The position numbers were made by a program, and so were the translations under genes. From assembly GCA_023458615.1 (NCBI GenBank), contig JAEWYV010000164.1, positions 1 to 13,172 of the forward strand: a DNA stretch of 13,172 bases, written 5' to 3'. Source of the stretch: Bacillota bacterium (lineage in GTDB: Bacteria; Bacillota; Clostridia; Christensenellales; CAG-138). The notes under the pieces are model-generated. The model worked only from the letters and a program-made list of their open reading frames with translations. It made no database searches and was not told the DNA's origin. Shown one piece after another: positions 1-6,013 of this stretch. Each line of letters begins with the position of its first letter. Position 1 is the first letter of the stretch.

Positions 1-1383
1 TGCGTCGTCCGCATTCACCCAGTGCAGCGTTCCCTTTACCTTGCGCGCTTCTTCTCCGCTATGGCTGGTCGGGTCATAGGTGCAGTGGATCTTCGTGATT
101 GTGCCGTCATCTTTGGCTTCCCAACCGACGCATTTAATGATATACGCGCCCTTGAGCCGCACCTCGCCATCCGGCTTAAGACGGAAGAACTTGTTCGGCG
201 GCACCTCGGCGAAATCGTCCCGTTCAATATAGGCATATTTGCCAAACCGAACCGTACGCGAACCCATCTCGGGATAGTTCGGGTGGTTCTCCATCTCGAT
301 GGTTTCGTATTTGCCCTCTTCCCAGTTGTCAATTTCGACGAGAACAGGATCGAGCACCGCCATACGGCGAATGGCGGTTTCGTTGAGATCCTCGCGCACG
401 CAGTGCTCCAACATCGCGGCATCCACCACGCTATCCGCCTTGGCAACGCCGATACGCTCTAAAAAGTCCCGAATTGCGGCGGGCGTATAGCCGCGCCGTC
501 TCATGCCGCAGAGGGTTGGCATACGCGGATCGTCCCAGCCGGAGACGAACCCTTCCTCCACGAGGCGGCGTAGATAGCGCTTGCTCATGATGGTATCCGT
601 CAGGTTCAGCCGCGCAAACTCGATCTGCCGCGGCTTGGGATTAAACTCGCACTGGTCGATGACCCAGTCGTAGAGCGGGCGGTGCGCCTCGTATTCCAGC
701 GAGCAGAGCGAGTGCGTCACGCCCTCGATTGCATCCTGAATCGGGTGCGCGAAGTCATACATCGGATAGATGCACCATTTGTCCCCCGTCTGATGATGGG
801 TGAAGTGCTTGATGCGATACAGCGCGGGATCGCGCATGTTGATATTCGGCGAGGCCATGTCGATCTTGGCGCGGAGGGTCTTTGCGCCGTCCTCAAACTC
901 ACCCGCACGCATCCGCGCAAACAGGTCGAGGTTTTCCGCAACCGGGCGGTCACGGTAGGGGCTGTTTTTGCCCGCCTGCGTCAGCGTGCCGCGATAGGCG
1001 CGCATGTCCTCTTTCGTCAGCTCGTCCACATAGGCGACGCCCTTGTTGATGAGTTTCACGGCAAGATCGTAGCACTGGTCAAAATAGGAAGAACCGAAGA
1101 GAATCTGGTTCCACTGGAACCCCAGCCACTGGATGTCCGCCTGAATGGCGTCAACATATTCCACGTCCTCCTTGGCGGGGTTGGTGTCATCGTAGCGAAG
1201 GTTGCAGATGCCGCCGTATTTTTCCGCCATGCCAAAATCGATGGCGAGCGCCTTTGCGTGGCCGATGTGCAGATAGCCGTTCGGTTCGGGCGGGAACCGG
1301 GTCTGCACGCGCGGCTCTTTGGTGCGCATGTCCTCTTCGATGAACTCCTCGATAAAATTCTTCGAGTGCTTGACTTCTTCCAT
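1..1383 (-). CDS. glnS: Glutaminyl-tRNA synthetase, partial (C-terminus off window)
   Basis: Class I aminoacyl-tRNA synthetase that charges tRNA-Gln with glutamine in the cytoplasm. Read from the ATG at 1383-1381, the frame stays open to the window edge and gives 461 residues; the family is usually about 550, so roughly the last 90-100 residues (part of the anticodon-binding beta-barrels) are missing. Seen directly: PEPNGYLHIGHAKA with the HIGH motif at residues 39-42, RYDDTNP at 63-69, and the second ATP-binding motif MSKR at 266-269, followed by RRLVEEGFVSGWDDPRMPT. These pick GlnRS over non-discriminating GluRS. The start is set by GGAGG 8 nt upstream and by a strong promoter just before it. 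It follows cca on the same strand but should be transcribed independently. No T-box was seen in the short leader. Confidence 0.95.
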   Translation of the reverse strand, partial: MEEVKHSKNFIEEFIEEDMRTKEPRVQTRFPPEPNGYLHIGHAKALAIDFGMAEKYGGICNLRYDDTNPAKEDVEYVDAIQADIQWLGFQWNQILFGSSYFDQCYDLAVKLINKGVAYVDELTKEDMRAYRGTLTQAGKNSPYRDRPVAENLDLFARMRAGEFEDGAKTLRAKIDMASPNINMRDPALYRIKHFTHHQTGDKWCIYPMYDFAHPIQDAIEGVTHSLCSLEYEAHRPLYDWVIDQCEFNPKPRQIEFARLNLTDTIMSKRYLRRLVEEGFVSGWDDPRMPTLCGMRRRGYTPAAIRDFLERIGVAKADSVVDAAMLEHCVREDLNETAIRRMAVLDPVLVEIDNWEEGKYETIEMENHPNYPEMGSRTVRFGKYAYIERDDFAEVPPNKFFRLKPDGEVRLKGAYIIKCVGWEAKDDGTITKIHCTYDPTSHSGEEARKVKGTLHWVNADDA

Positions 1384-1412
1384 TACCGTCTGCCTCCAAA
1401 ATTACTTAACCT

Positions 1413-1441
1413 ATTATCGGGTAACCGCCCCGAAATGTCAA
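1413..1441 (-). promoter_or_regulatory. Sigma-A promoter of glnS
   Basis: On the minus strand a perfect -35 TTGACA (1441-1436) and a -10 GATAAT (1418-1413) are separated by exactly 17 nt. Transcription would start near 1406, leaving a leader of about 23 nt that contains the GGAGG ribosome binding site. That leader is too short for a T-box or riboswitch. Confidence 0.85.
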
Positions 1442-1468
1442 TTCAAGGGGGAGAAAGAGATTCCTTCT

Positions 1469-1494
1469 TTTCTTTTTCTTATAAGAAAAAGAAA
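1469..1494. repeat. 26-nt perfect palindrome, copy 1 of a gene-end repeat family
   Basis: Left arm TTTCTTTTTCT, centre TATA, right arm AGAAAAAGAAA: all 13 base pairs match. It lies 13 nt after the cca stop codon and upstream of the glnS promoter. The arms are identical to those of the palindrome at 9212-9237; only the central four bases differ. No U-tract follows the stem on either strand, so it is not a textbook intrinsic terminator. Confidence 0.85.
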
Positions 1495-1507
1495 CAAAAA
1501 GAAATTC

Positions 1508-2881
1508 TTACTGCTGTTTTTTCGCTAGTTGTTGTAAGCGTACGCGGTTATTATCCTTTGGGTGCTTCACACAGTGCAGAAACAGTTGTTTTTTTAGCTC
1601 ACCCAGCGCCTTGCCTTCCGGAAGGCCGGAGGCAGCCATGAGCTCCTCGCCCGTGATGGCAAGCTCCCGCTCGCTAAACGGCGTGCCGTCGCGCAGCATG
1701 GTTTCATACAGCGCGCGCCAATCCTCGGCAACATAATCGATGTCATACCCGCAGCCGCGGATATCCGCCTCCCGCAGCTCAATCTGCTCCAGCGTGCGTT
1801 CCCGGCCCCATGTAGCAAAGCGCACGCGCAGGGTGTCCGTCTTTGCCATGTGCTGAATGTCGTACATGTGCCCTTCGACAAGTTCGCTCACACCAGTAAT
1901 CATCTTCGCCGGAAAGCGCAGCTCGCTCAGCACGCGTTTGCTGATGCGCTCACCGTATTTGTCGTGCATATACTGCTTGCCCGTCTCCTGCTTGCAGTCC
2001 GGCTTGCCAACGTCGTGCAGAAGCCCTGCAAGACGCATCTTCTCCGTCGGCGCGGCGGCGGCGCAAACCTGAAAGCTATGCTCCAAAACATCATAGCGGT
2101 GGTGATCCGGTCGCTGCTCCATGCCGCGCGCGAGATTAAACTCCGGCACGAGCACATCCCAAACGTCCAGCTCGTCCAACAGCCTCAGACCGCGCAAGGG
2201 AGAGCGCAACTCATCCCGACCCAGCGCGGGATAACGCGCATCGGTCAGCAGAATCTTGACGAACTCCTCCCGCCTGCGTTCGGCGGCGATATCCTTGAGC
2301 TTCGGCGCGTTTCTTTTTGCCGCCTGCCAGGTTGGCTCGTCTATGCCAAACCCCAACTCGCAGGCAAAGCGCACCAAACGAAGGACGCGAAGCGCATCCG
2401 AACGCAGTATCTCGTCCGGCTCTGCGCTCGTGGTGCGGATGATGTGTTGTTCCAAATCGGCAAGGCCGCCTGTCGGGTCCTCTACCTCGCCGGTTGATAG
2501 ATCGGCATACATTGCGTTGACGGAAAAATCCCGTCGCCAAGCATCGTCGCTGAGACTCTCGCCAAAGGCGACCGTGTGCGGGCGATGCTCTCCGCCGTCG
2601 CGATACGCTTCCCGCCGGAAGGTGGTGTGCTCCACGCGAATATCGTCATAGTGCAGCTCTACCGTGCCCATCTCCGCCGCTTTCGGGATCACGCGGATAC
2701 CGTGTTTTGGCATCGCAAGTGAAACCTCCTCCGGCGTGAGGCGGGAGCAAACGTCGATATCCGACGGCGGCAGATGCAGTAGCGCGTTTCGCACCAACCC
2801 GCCGACGACATAAATCTTGATATTCTCTTTTTCGAACGCCTCCGCCAACGGGCGAAGCGCTTCCGGAATCTTGATTCTCAT
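1508..2881 (-). CDS. cca: CCA tRNA nucleotidyltransferase with HD domain
   Basis: Class II CCA-adding enzyme that builds or repairs the 3' CCA end of tRNAs from CTP and ATP. The 457-residue protein shows the family blocks in order: VGGLVRN at 26-32, the metal-binding DID at 41-43, RRDFSVNAMYADL at 116-128, DPTGG at 135-139, SDALRVLRLVRFA at 161-173, ERRREEF at 201-207, then an HD domain with HDVGKP at 289-294. The fourth block usually reads EDxxR (nucleotide-selecting residues); here it is SDALR, so Asp and Arg are kept but Glu is Ser. The ATG at 2881-2879 is chosen because the family N-terminus (IYVVGG about 25 residues in) fits. The only Shine-Dalgarno-like AAGGAG is 15 nt upstream, inside a terminator stem. 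nfnB lies upstream on the same strand. Confidence 0.93.
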   Translation of the reverse strand: MRIKIPEALRPLAEAFEKENIKIYVVGGLVRNALLHLPPSDIDVCSRLTPEEVSLAMPKHGIRVIPKAAEMGTVELHYDDIRVEHTTFRREAYRDGGEHRPHTVAFGESLSDDAWRRDFSVNAMYADLSTGEVEDPTGGLADLEQHIIRTTSAEPDEILRSDALRVLRLVRFACELGFGIDEPTWQAAKRNAPKLKDIAAERRREEFVKILLTDARYPALGRDELRSPLRGLRLLDELDVWDVLVPEFNLARGMEQRPDHHRYDVLEHSFQVCAAAAPTEKMRLAGLLHDVGKPDCKQETGKQYMHDKYGERISKRVLSELRFPAKMITGVSELVEGHMYDIQHMAKTDTLRVRFATWGRERTLEQIELREADIRGCGYDIDYVAEDWRALYETMLRDGTPFSERELAITGEELMAASGLPEGKALGELKKQLFLHCVKHPKDNNRVRLQQLAKKQQ

Positions 2882-2891
2882 ATGAATAAAG

Positions 2892-2941
2892 AAAAACTCC
2901 TTTGATATACTTGTTATTGTACATCAAAGGAGTATTTTTTT
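2892..2941. terminator. Bidirectional intrinsic terminator between nfnB and cca
   Basis: Two 15-nt arms (2896-2910 and 2919-2933; core ACTCCTTTGAT / ATCAAAGGAGT, one G-U pair near the loop in minus-strand RNA) enclose an 8-nt loop. On the plus side T7 follows (2935-2941); on the minus side TTTTTCTTT follows. On the minus strand it would end nfnAB transcripts. Its 3' arm also contains the only AAGGAG near the cca start, so the same stem could hide a ribosome binding site. Confidence 0.75.
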
Positions 2942-2942
2942 G

Positions 2943-2966
2943 CTTCTTTTCTTAGAAGAAAAGAAG
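2943..2966. repeat. 24-nt imperfect palindrome, gene-end repeat family
   Basis: Arms CTTCTTTTCTT and AAGAAAAGAAG (11 bp) flank an unpaired AG-type centre. It begins 1 nt past the nfnB stop codon. Like the copies at 1469, 9212 and 9296, the left half is all pyrimidine and the right half almost all purine. Confidence 0.6.
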
Positions 2967-2967
2967 A

Positions 2968-4362
2968 TTATGCCTTACTCAGTTCCTCATGAATGGCCTG
3001 CGCCGCCGTTTTACCCGCTCCCATCGCGAGGATGACCGTTGCCGCGCCCGTGACCGTATCGCCGCCCGCGTAGACGTGATCGCGGCTGGTCTTGCCCGTC
3101 GCTTCGTCTACGATGATGCCGCCCCACTTCTCGGTGGCAAGCCCCGGCGTGGTGTTCTTAATCAGCGGATTCGGGCTGTTGCCGATGGCGATGACAACCG
3201 TATCCACATCGATGGTGTGCTCACTGCCCGCCTTGACGACCGGACGTCTGCGTCCGGAGGAGTCGGGCTCGCCAAGCTCCATCTCCACGCAGGTCATGCC
3301 CTTGACATGACCATTCTCGTCGCCGAGAATCTCCGTCGGATTGGTCAGCATCTTGAAGATGATGCCCTCTTCCTTGGCGTGATGCACCTCTTCCACACGC
3401 GCGGGCATCTCCGCCTCGCCGCGGCGGTAGACGATGTAGACGTTTTCCGCGCCCAGTCTCTTGGCGCTTCTCGCCGCGTCCATCGCGACGTTTCCGCCGC
3501 CGACGACCGCCGCGTTTTTGCCAACCTGCACGGGCGTGTCCGATTCGGGGAAGTGGTACGCCTTCATGAGGTTGATGCGCGTCAAAAACTCGTTGGCAGA
3601 ATACACGCCGTTGAGGTTCTCGCCGGGAATTCCCTGAAAGCGCGGCAACCCCGCGCCGCTGCCGACGAAGACCGCGCTGTAGCCCTCTTCGTTCAGCAGT
3701 TCGTCGAGCGTGATGCTGCGGCCGACGACCATATTGGTCTCGATCTTCACGCCGATGTCGAGCAGCGTCTGGATCTCGTCCCGCACCAACTGTTTGGGCA
3801 GACGGAACTCCGGAATGCCGTAGACCAGCACGCCGCCGGGGGTATGCAACGCCTCGAAAATCGTCACCTCATAACCGAGTTTTCTCAAGTCCCCCGCGCA
3901 GGTCAGTCCCGCGGGGCCGCTGCCGACGATGGCAACCTTCTTGCCGTTGTCCGGCAGGGGTTTGGCGGGTTCACAGCCATGTGTCATGGCATAGTCCGCC
4001 ACAAAGCGCTCCAGTCGGCCGATGCCAACCGGTTCGCCCTTGATCCCGCGGACGCACTTTTCCTCGCACTGGGTCTCCTGCGGGCATACTCTGCCGCAGA
4101 CGGCGGGCAGCGCATTGGTAGAGCGGATGACCTCGTAGGCCTCCATAAACTTCTCATCCGCAACCAGCTGAATAAACTCCGGTATGCGGACGTTGACGGG
4201 GCAGCCGTTGACGCAGGGCTTGTGCTTGCAGTTGAGGCAGCGCTTCGCCTCGTCCACCGCCATCGCCTCGTCGTACCCCTGCGAAACCTCTTCGAAGTTG
4301 CAGTTGCGAACATTGGGGTCCTGCTCGCGCGCGGGCAGCTTGGTCAATCTCATATTCGGCAT
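2968..4362 (-). CDS. nfnB: NfnB: NADH-dependent ferredoxin:NADP+ oxidoreductase large subunit (GltD-like)
   Basis: Large subunit of the NfnAB flavin-based electron-bifurcating transhydrogenase, which couples ferredoxin and NADH to NADP(H). It belongs to the glutamate-synthase small-subunit family and is often named GltA/GltD. The 464 residues show eight cysteines for two [4Fe-4S] clusters (42, 45, 50, 54 and 89, 93, 99, 103), an FAD-binding VAIVGSGPAGL at 143-153, an NADPH-binding VVGGGNVAMDAAR at 286-298, and YAGGDTVTGAATV at 431-443. The start at 4362 lies 3 nt after the nfnA stop; its GGAGG is inside the last nfnA codons, so translation is probably coupled. The NfnB reading rests on the NfnA-type gene directly upstream. 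With no large glutamate synthase subunit in view, an ordinary GOGAT role is less likely but not excluded. Confidence 0.9.
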   Translation of the reverse strand: MPNMRLTKLPAREQDPNVRNCNFEEVSQGYDEAMAVDEAKRCLNCKHKPCVNGCPVNVRIPEFIQLVADEKFMEAYEVIRSTNALPAVCGRVCPQETQCEEKCVRGIKGEPVGIGRLERFVADYAMTHGCEPAKPLPDNGKKVAIVGSGPAGLTCAGDLRKLGYEVTIFEALHTPGGVLVYGIPEFRLPKQLVRDEIQTLLDIGVKIETNMVVGRSITLDELLNEEGYSAVFVGSGAGLPRFQGIPGENLNGVYSANEFLTRINLMKAYHFPESDTPVQVGKNAAVVGGGNVAMDAARSAKRLGAENVYIVYRRGEAEMPARVEEVHHAKEEGIIFKMLTNPTEILGDENGHVKGMTCVEMELGEPDSSGRRRPVVKAGSEHTIDVDTVVIAIGNSPNPLIKNTTPGLATEKWGGIIVDEATGKTSRDHVYAGGDTVTGAATVILAMGAGKTAAQAIHEELSKA

Positions 4363-4365
4363 GGC

Positions 4366-5229
4366 TCAGTTCCCTCCCCGCTTGGTTTGCAGTTCGATAT
4401 TGGTGAGGTTACAGGCCTTGCATTCCAGGCTCTCCGCCTCTTCTTTGCGATACATCCTGCCGCGAGCGATGGCCTCGTCCCAATCGACCTGAAATCCGTC
4501 GAAGTCGGGCCCGTCCACACAGGCAAATTTCATCTCGCCGCCGACGGTGACCCGGCAGCAGCCGCACATGCCCGTGCCGTCGATCATGATGGGATTCATC
4601 GAGATCACGGTCGGAATGTTGTACTGTTTGGTGATGTTGCAAACCGCGCGCATCATGACCAAAGGCCCGATGGCGATGACGTGGTCATATTCTTTTCCCG
4701 CCTTGAGCTGTTCTTCCAGCGCGCTGGTCACAAAGCCCTTGTGCCCGTTTGACCCATCGTCCGTCATGACGTAGAGGTTCGTGCTCGCGTCCTTGAGTTC
4801 GTCCATAAGGATCATGAGGTCGGTGTTGCGGAACCCCACAATAACATCTACCTCGGCGCCCATATCGTGCAGCGCCTTTGCCTGCGGATAGGCGATCGCC
4901 ACGCCCAGTCCTCCGCCGATGACCGCAACCTTTTTCATGCCGTCCAGATGACTCGCCACGCCCAGCGGACCGACGAAATCCAGAATGAAGTCCCCTTCAT
5001 TCAATACATCCAGCCGCTTGGTGGTATAGCCCACCTTCTGGAAGATGATGGTCACCGTGCCGCGCACGGGATCGGTTCCCGCAACGGTGAGCGGCACGCG
5101 CTCTCCGGTATCATCCACGCGCAGGATGATGAATTGTCCCGGTTTCGCCTTCTTTGCGATATACGGGGCCTCTACCTCCATGAGCGTGACCGTCTCATGC
5201 AGCGCCCGCTTGGTTACGATTCGGTACAT
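4366..5229 (-). CDS. nfnA: NfnA: ferredoxin-NADP+ reductase small subunit (FAD/NAD, 2Fe-2S)
   Basis: Small subunit of NfnAB, related to dihydroorotate dehydrogenase electron-transfer subunits; it binds FAD and NAD(H). The 287-residue protein has a flavin-binding barrel with RVPLTVAG at 44-51, a nucleotide-binding VAVIGGGLGVAIAYP at 101-115, and a C-terminal cluster site, DGTGMCGCCRV at 217-227 with Cys237 in FACVDGP. C222, C225 and C237 fit three ligands of the family's [2Fe-2S] cluster, for which an Asp is reported as fourth ligand; D217 is the nearby candidate. A longer frame begins at 5280, but 5229 is preferred: AAAGGAG lies 5 nt before it and the family begins with MYRIV-like sequence. 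First gene of an nfnA-nfnB pair; two candidate promoters lie upstream. Confidence 0.92.
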   Translation of the reverse strand: MYRIVTKRALHETVTLMEVEAPYIAKKAKPGQFIILRVDDTGERVPLTVAGTDPVRGTVTIIFQKVGYTTKRLDVLNEGDFILDFVGPLGVASHLDGMKKVAVIGGGLGVAIAYPQAKALHDMGAEVDVIVGFRNTDLMILMDELKDASTNLYVMTDDGSNGHKGFVTSALEEQLKAGKEYDHVIAIGPLVMMRAVCNITKQYNIPTVISMNPIMIDGTGMCGCCRVTVGGEMKFACVDGPDFDGFQVDWDEAIARGRMYRKEEAESLECKACNLTNIELQTKRGGN

Positions 5230-5477
5230 AGGGTCTCCTTTCCCTTGTTTGGCAACAGTACGCCAAAAAATGAACTGCATGATTTCGCATGCAAAAAATC
5301 GCCTTGCCTATTATACTGCGATGATTTCCAAAATGGAAGTCAATCGATTTTCTTTTATCGATAACATCCGTATGTTTTTTATCGGTATCACGCTAAAAAG
5401 TAAAAAACTCGAACATTTGCCTGCTTACGTAAGATTGTAAAAAAGTTTTTTGCCATCTATTTTTTTCAGATTGTACT
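5230..5477 (-). other. nfnA leader and upstream region, no gene
   Basis: This AT-rich stretch has no credible coding frame. On the minus strand it carries a perfect -10 TATAAT (5315-5310) without a good -35 at the right distance (a TTGACT at 5343-5338 is 22 nt away). Two small hairpins lie in the leader: TGCATG/CATGCA (5276-5293) and TTTGGC/GCCAAA (5248-5267), the second ending just upstream of the ribosome binding site. An imperfect dyad (5323-5341) sits where the -35 would be. TTATCGATAA (5355-5364) is a perfect 10-nt palindrome and ATCGAT recurs at 5343-5348. No known riboswitch was recognised. Confidence 0.5.
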
Positions 5478-5506
5478 ATATTATCACGATGCTGCGGCGT
5501 TCTCAA
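5478..5506 (-). promoter_or_regulatory. Candidate distal sigma-A promoter of nfnAB
   Basis: On the minus strand TTGAGA (5506-5501) and TAATAT (5483-5478) are spaced by 17 nt. It lies downstream of the terminator of the preceding unit, so it could drive nfnAB with a leader of about 240 nt. It competes with the proximal TATAAT at 5315-5310. Confidence 0.5.
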
Positions 5507-5581
5507 TCCGAAATCGCAAAAAACAAGCCGTTCTGCAGCGCTATTTTGCGGCAGGCCAACGATGGTCCGCATGCCTTTTTG

Positions 5582-5624
5582 TAAAGAAACGCGGCGCGAA
5601 CGGAGAGGGTTCCGCTCACGCCGC
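5582..5624 (-). terminator. Intrinsic terminator of the membrane domain-pepF-small gene unit
   Basis: On the minus strand a 14-bp stem (5624-5611 with 5604-5591, core GCGGCG/CGCCGC, two G-U pairs) has a 6-nt loop and is followed by GTTTCTTTAC. It begins 18 nt past the stop codon of the 108-aa gene. Confidence 0.8.
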
Positions 5625-5642
5625 TTGATTATGTCATTGCTT

Positions 5643-5969
5643 TTATTCCCAGTCGATGAGTCCGAGGCTATCCAGATAGCGCTCGTTATAGTCCATGTAG
5701 TCCTCCACGAGGCGGAGCATATACATCTTTTGCTCTGCAAACTGCTCACTCATCTTCGCGTGCATGAAGTCATAGGCCGCATCGTCGTCATATACCTCGC
5801 CCTCGTCCGCGCCGCTCTCTTTCATGAACGCCGCGTCAAGCGCCATCACCGCGCTGACCATCTCGTCGAGGGTTTTCTCGTCCACGATTTCGGAAAAGTC
5901 CCCCTGCTCGCGAAAGCAGTTTAGGATATATGCCTTGGCTTCAACTTCGCTATATTCTTTGGTTTCCAT
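5643..5969 (-). CDS. Small acidic hypothetical protein downstream of pepF
   Basis: Not recognised. It encodes 108 residues, strongly acidic (runs such as DEGEVYDDDAAYDF near residues 55-68), with no signal peptide, membrane segment or cysteine cluster; helix formation seems likely along most of its length. AAAGGAG lies 10 nt before the ATG at 5969. It starts 44 nt after the pepF stop on the same strand and is followed by a strong terminator, so it is probably the last gene of the same transcript. GC-rich codon use like its neighbours and the good start and terminator signals support a real gene. A function tied to the peptidase is only a guess from position. Confidence 0.75.
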   Translation of the reverse strand: METKEYSEVEAKAYILNCFREQGDFSEIVDEKTLDEMVSAVMALDAAFMKESGADEGEVYDDDAAYDFMHAKMSEQFAEQKMYMLRLVEDYMDYNERYLDSLGLIDWE

Positions 5970-6013
5970 GTGGTTACAGCTCCTTTATTGTTTCAATTTT
6001 TATGATTTTTAGT

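Noticed and set aside
682..1641. 319-codon plus-strand frame over glnS and the glnS-cca gap
   Set aside because: Antisense to GlnRS motifs; it ends in low-complexity translation of the palindrome and the antisense of cca.
2989..4752. 587-codon plus-strand open frame across nfnAB
   Set aside because: It is antisense to two genes with clear cofactor motifs, has no ribosome binding site, and reads as Arg/His/Ala-rich sequence typical of the reverse frame of GC-rich genes.
5355..5364. TTATCGATAA palindrome as a known regulator site
   Set aside because: Short AT-rich palindromes are common in such spacers and it matches no operator I can name with confidence (not the Rex or CcpA consensus).
5393..5749. 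118-codon minus-strand frame across the pepF-unit terminator
   Set aside because: It runs through the strong terminator and the AT-rich intergenic region, has no ribosome binding site and overlaps the well-supported 108-aa gene.
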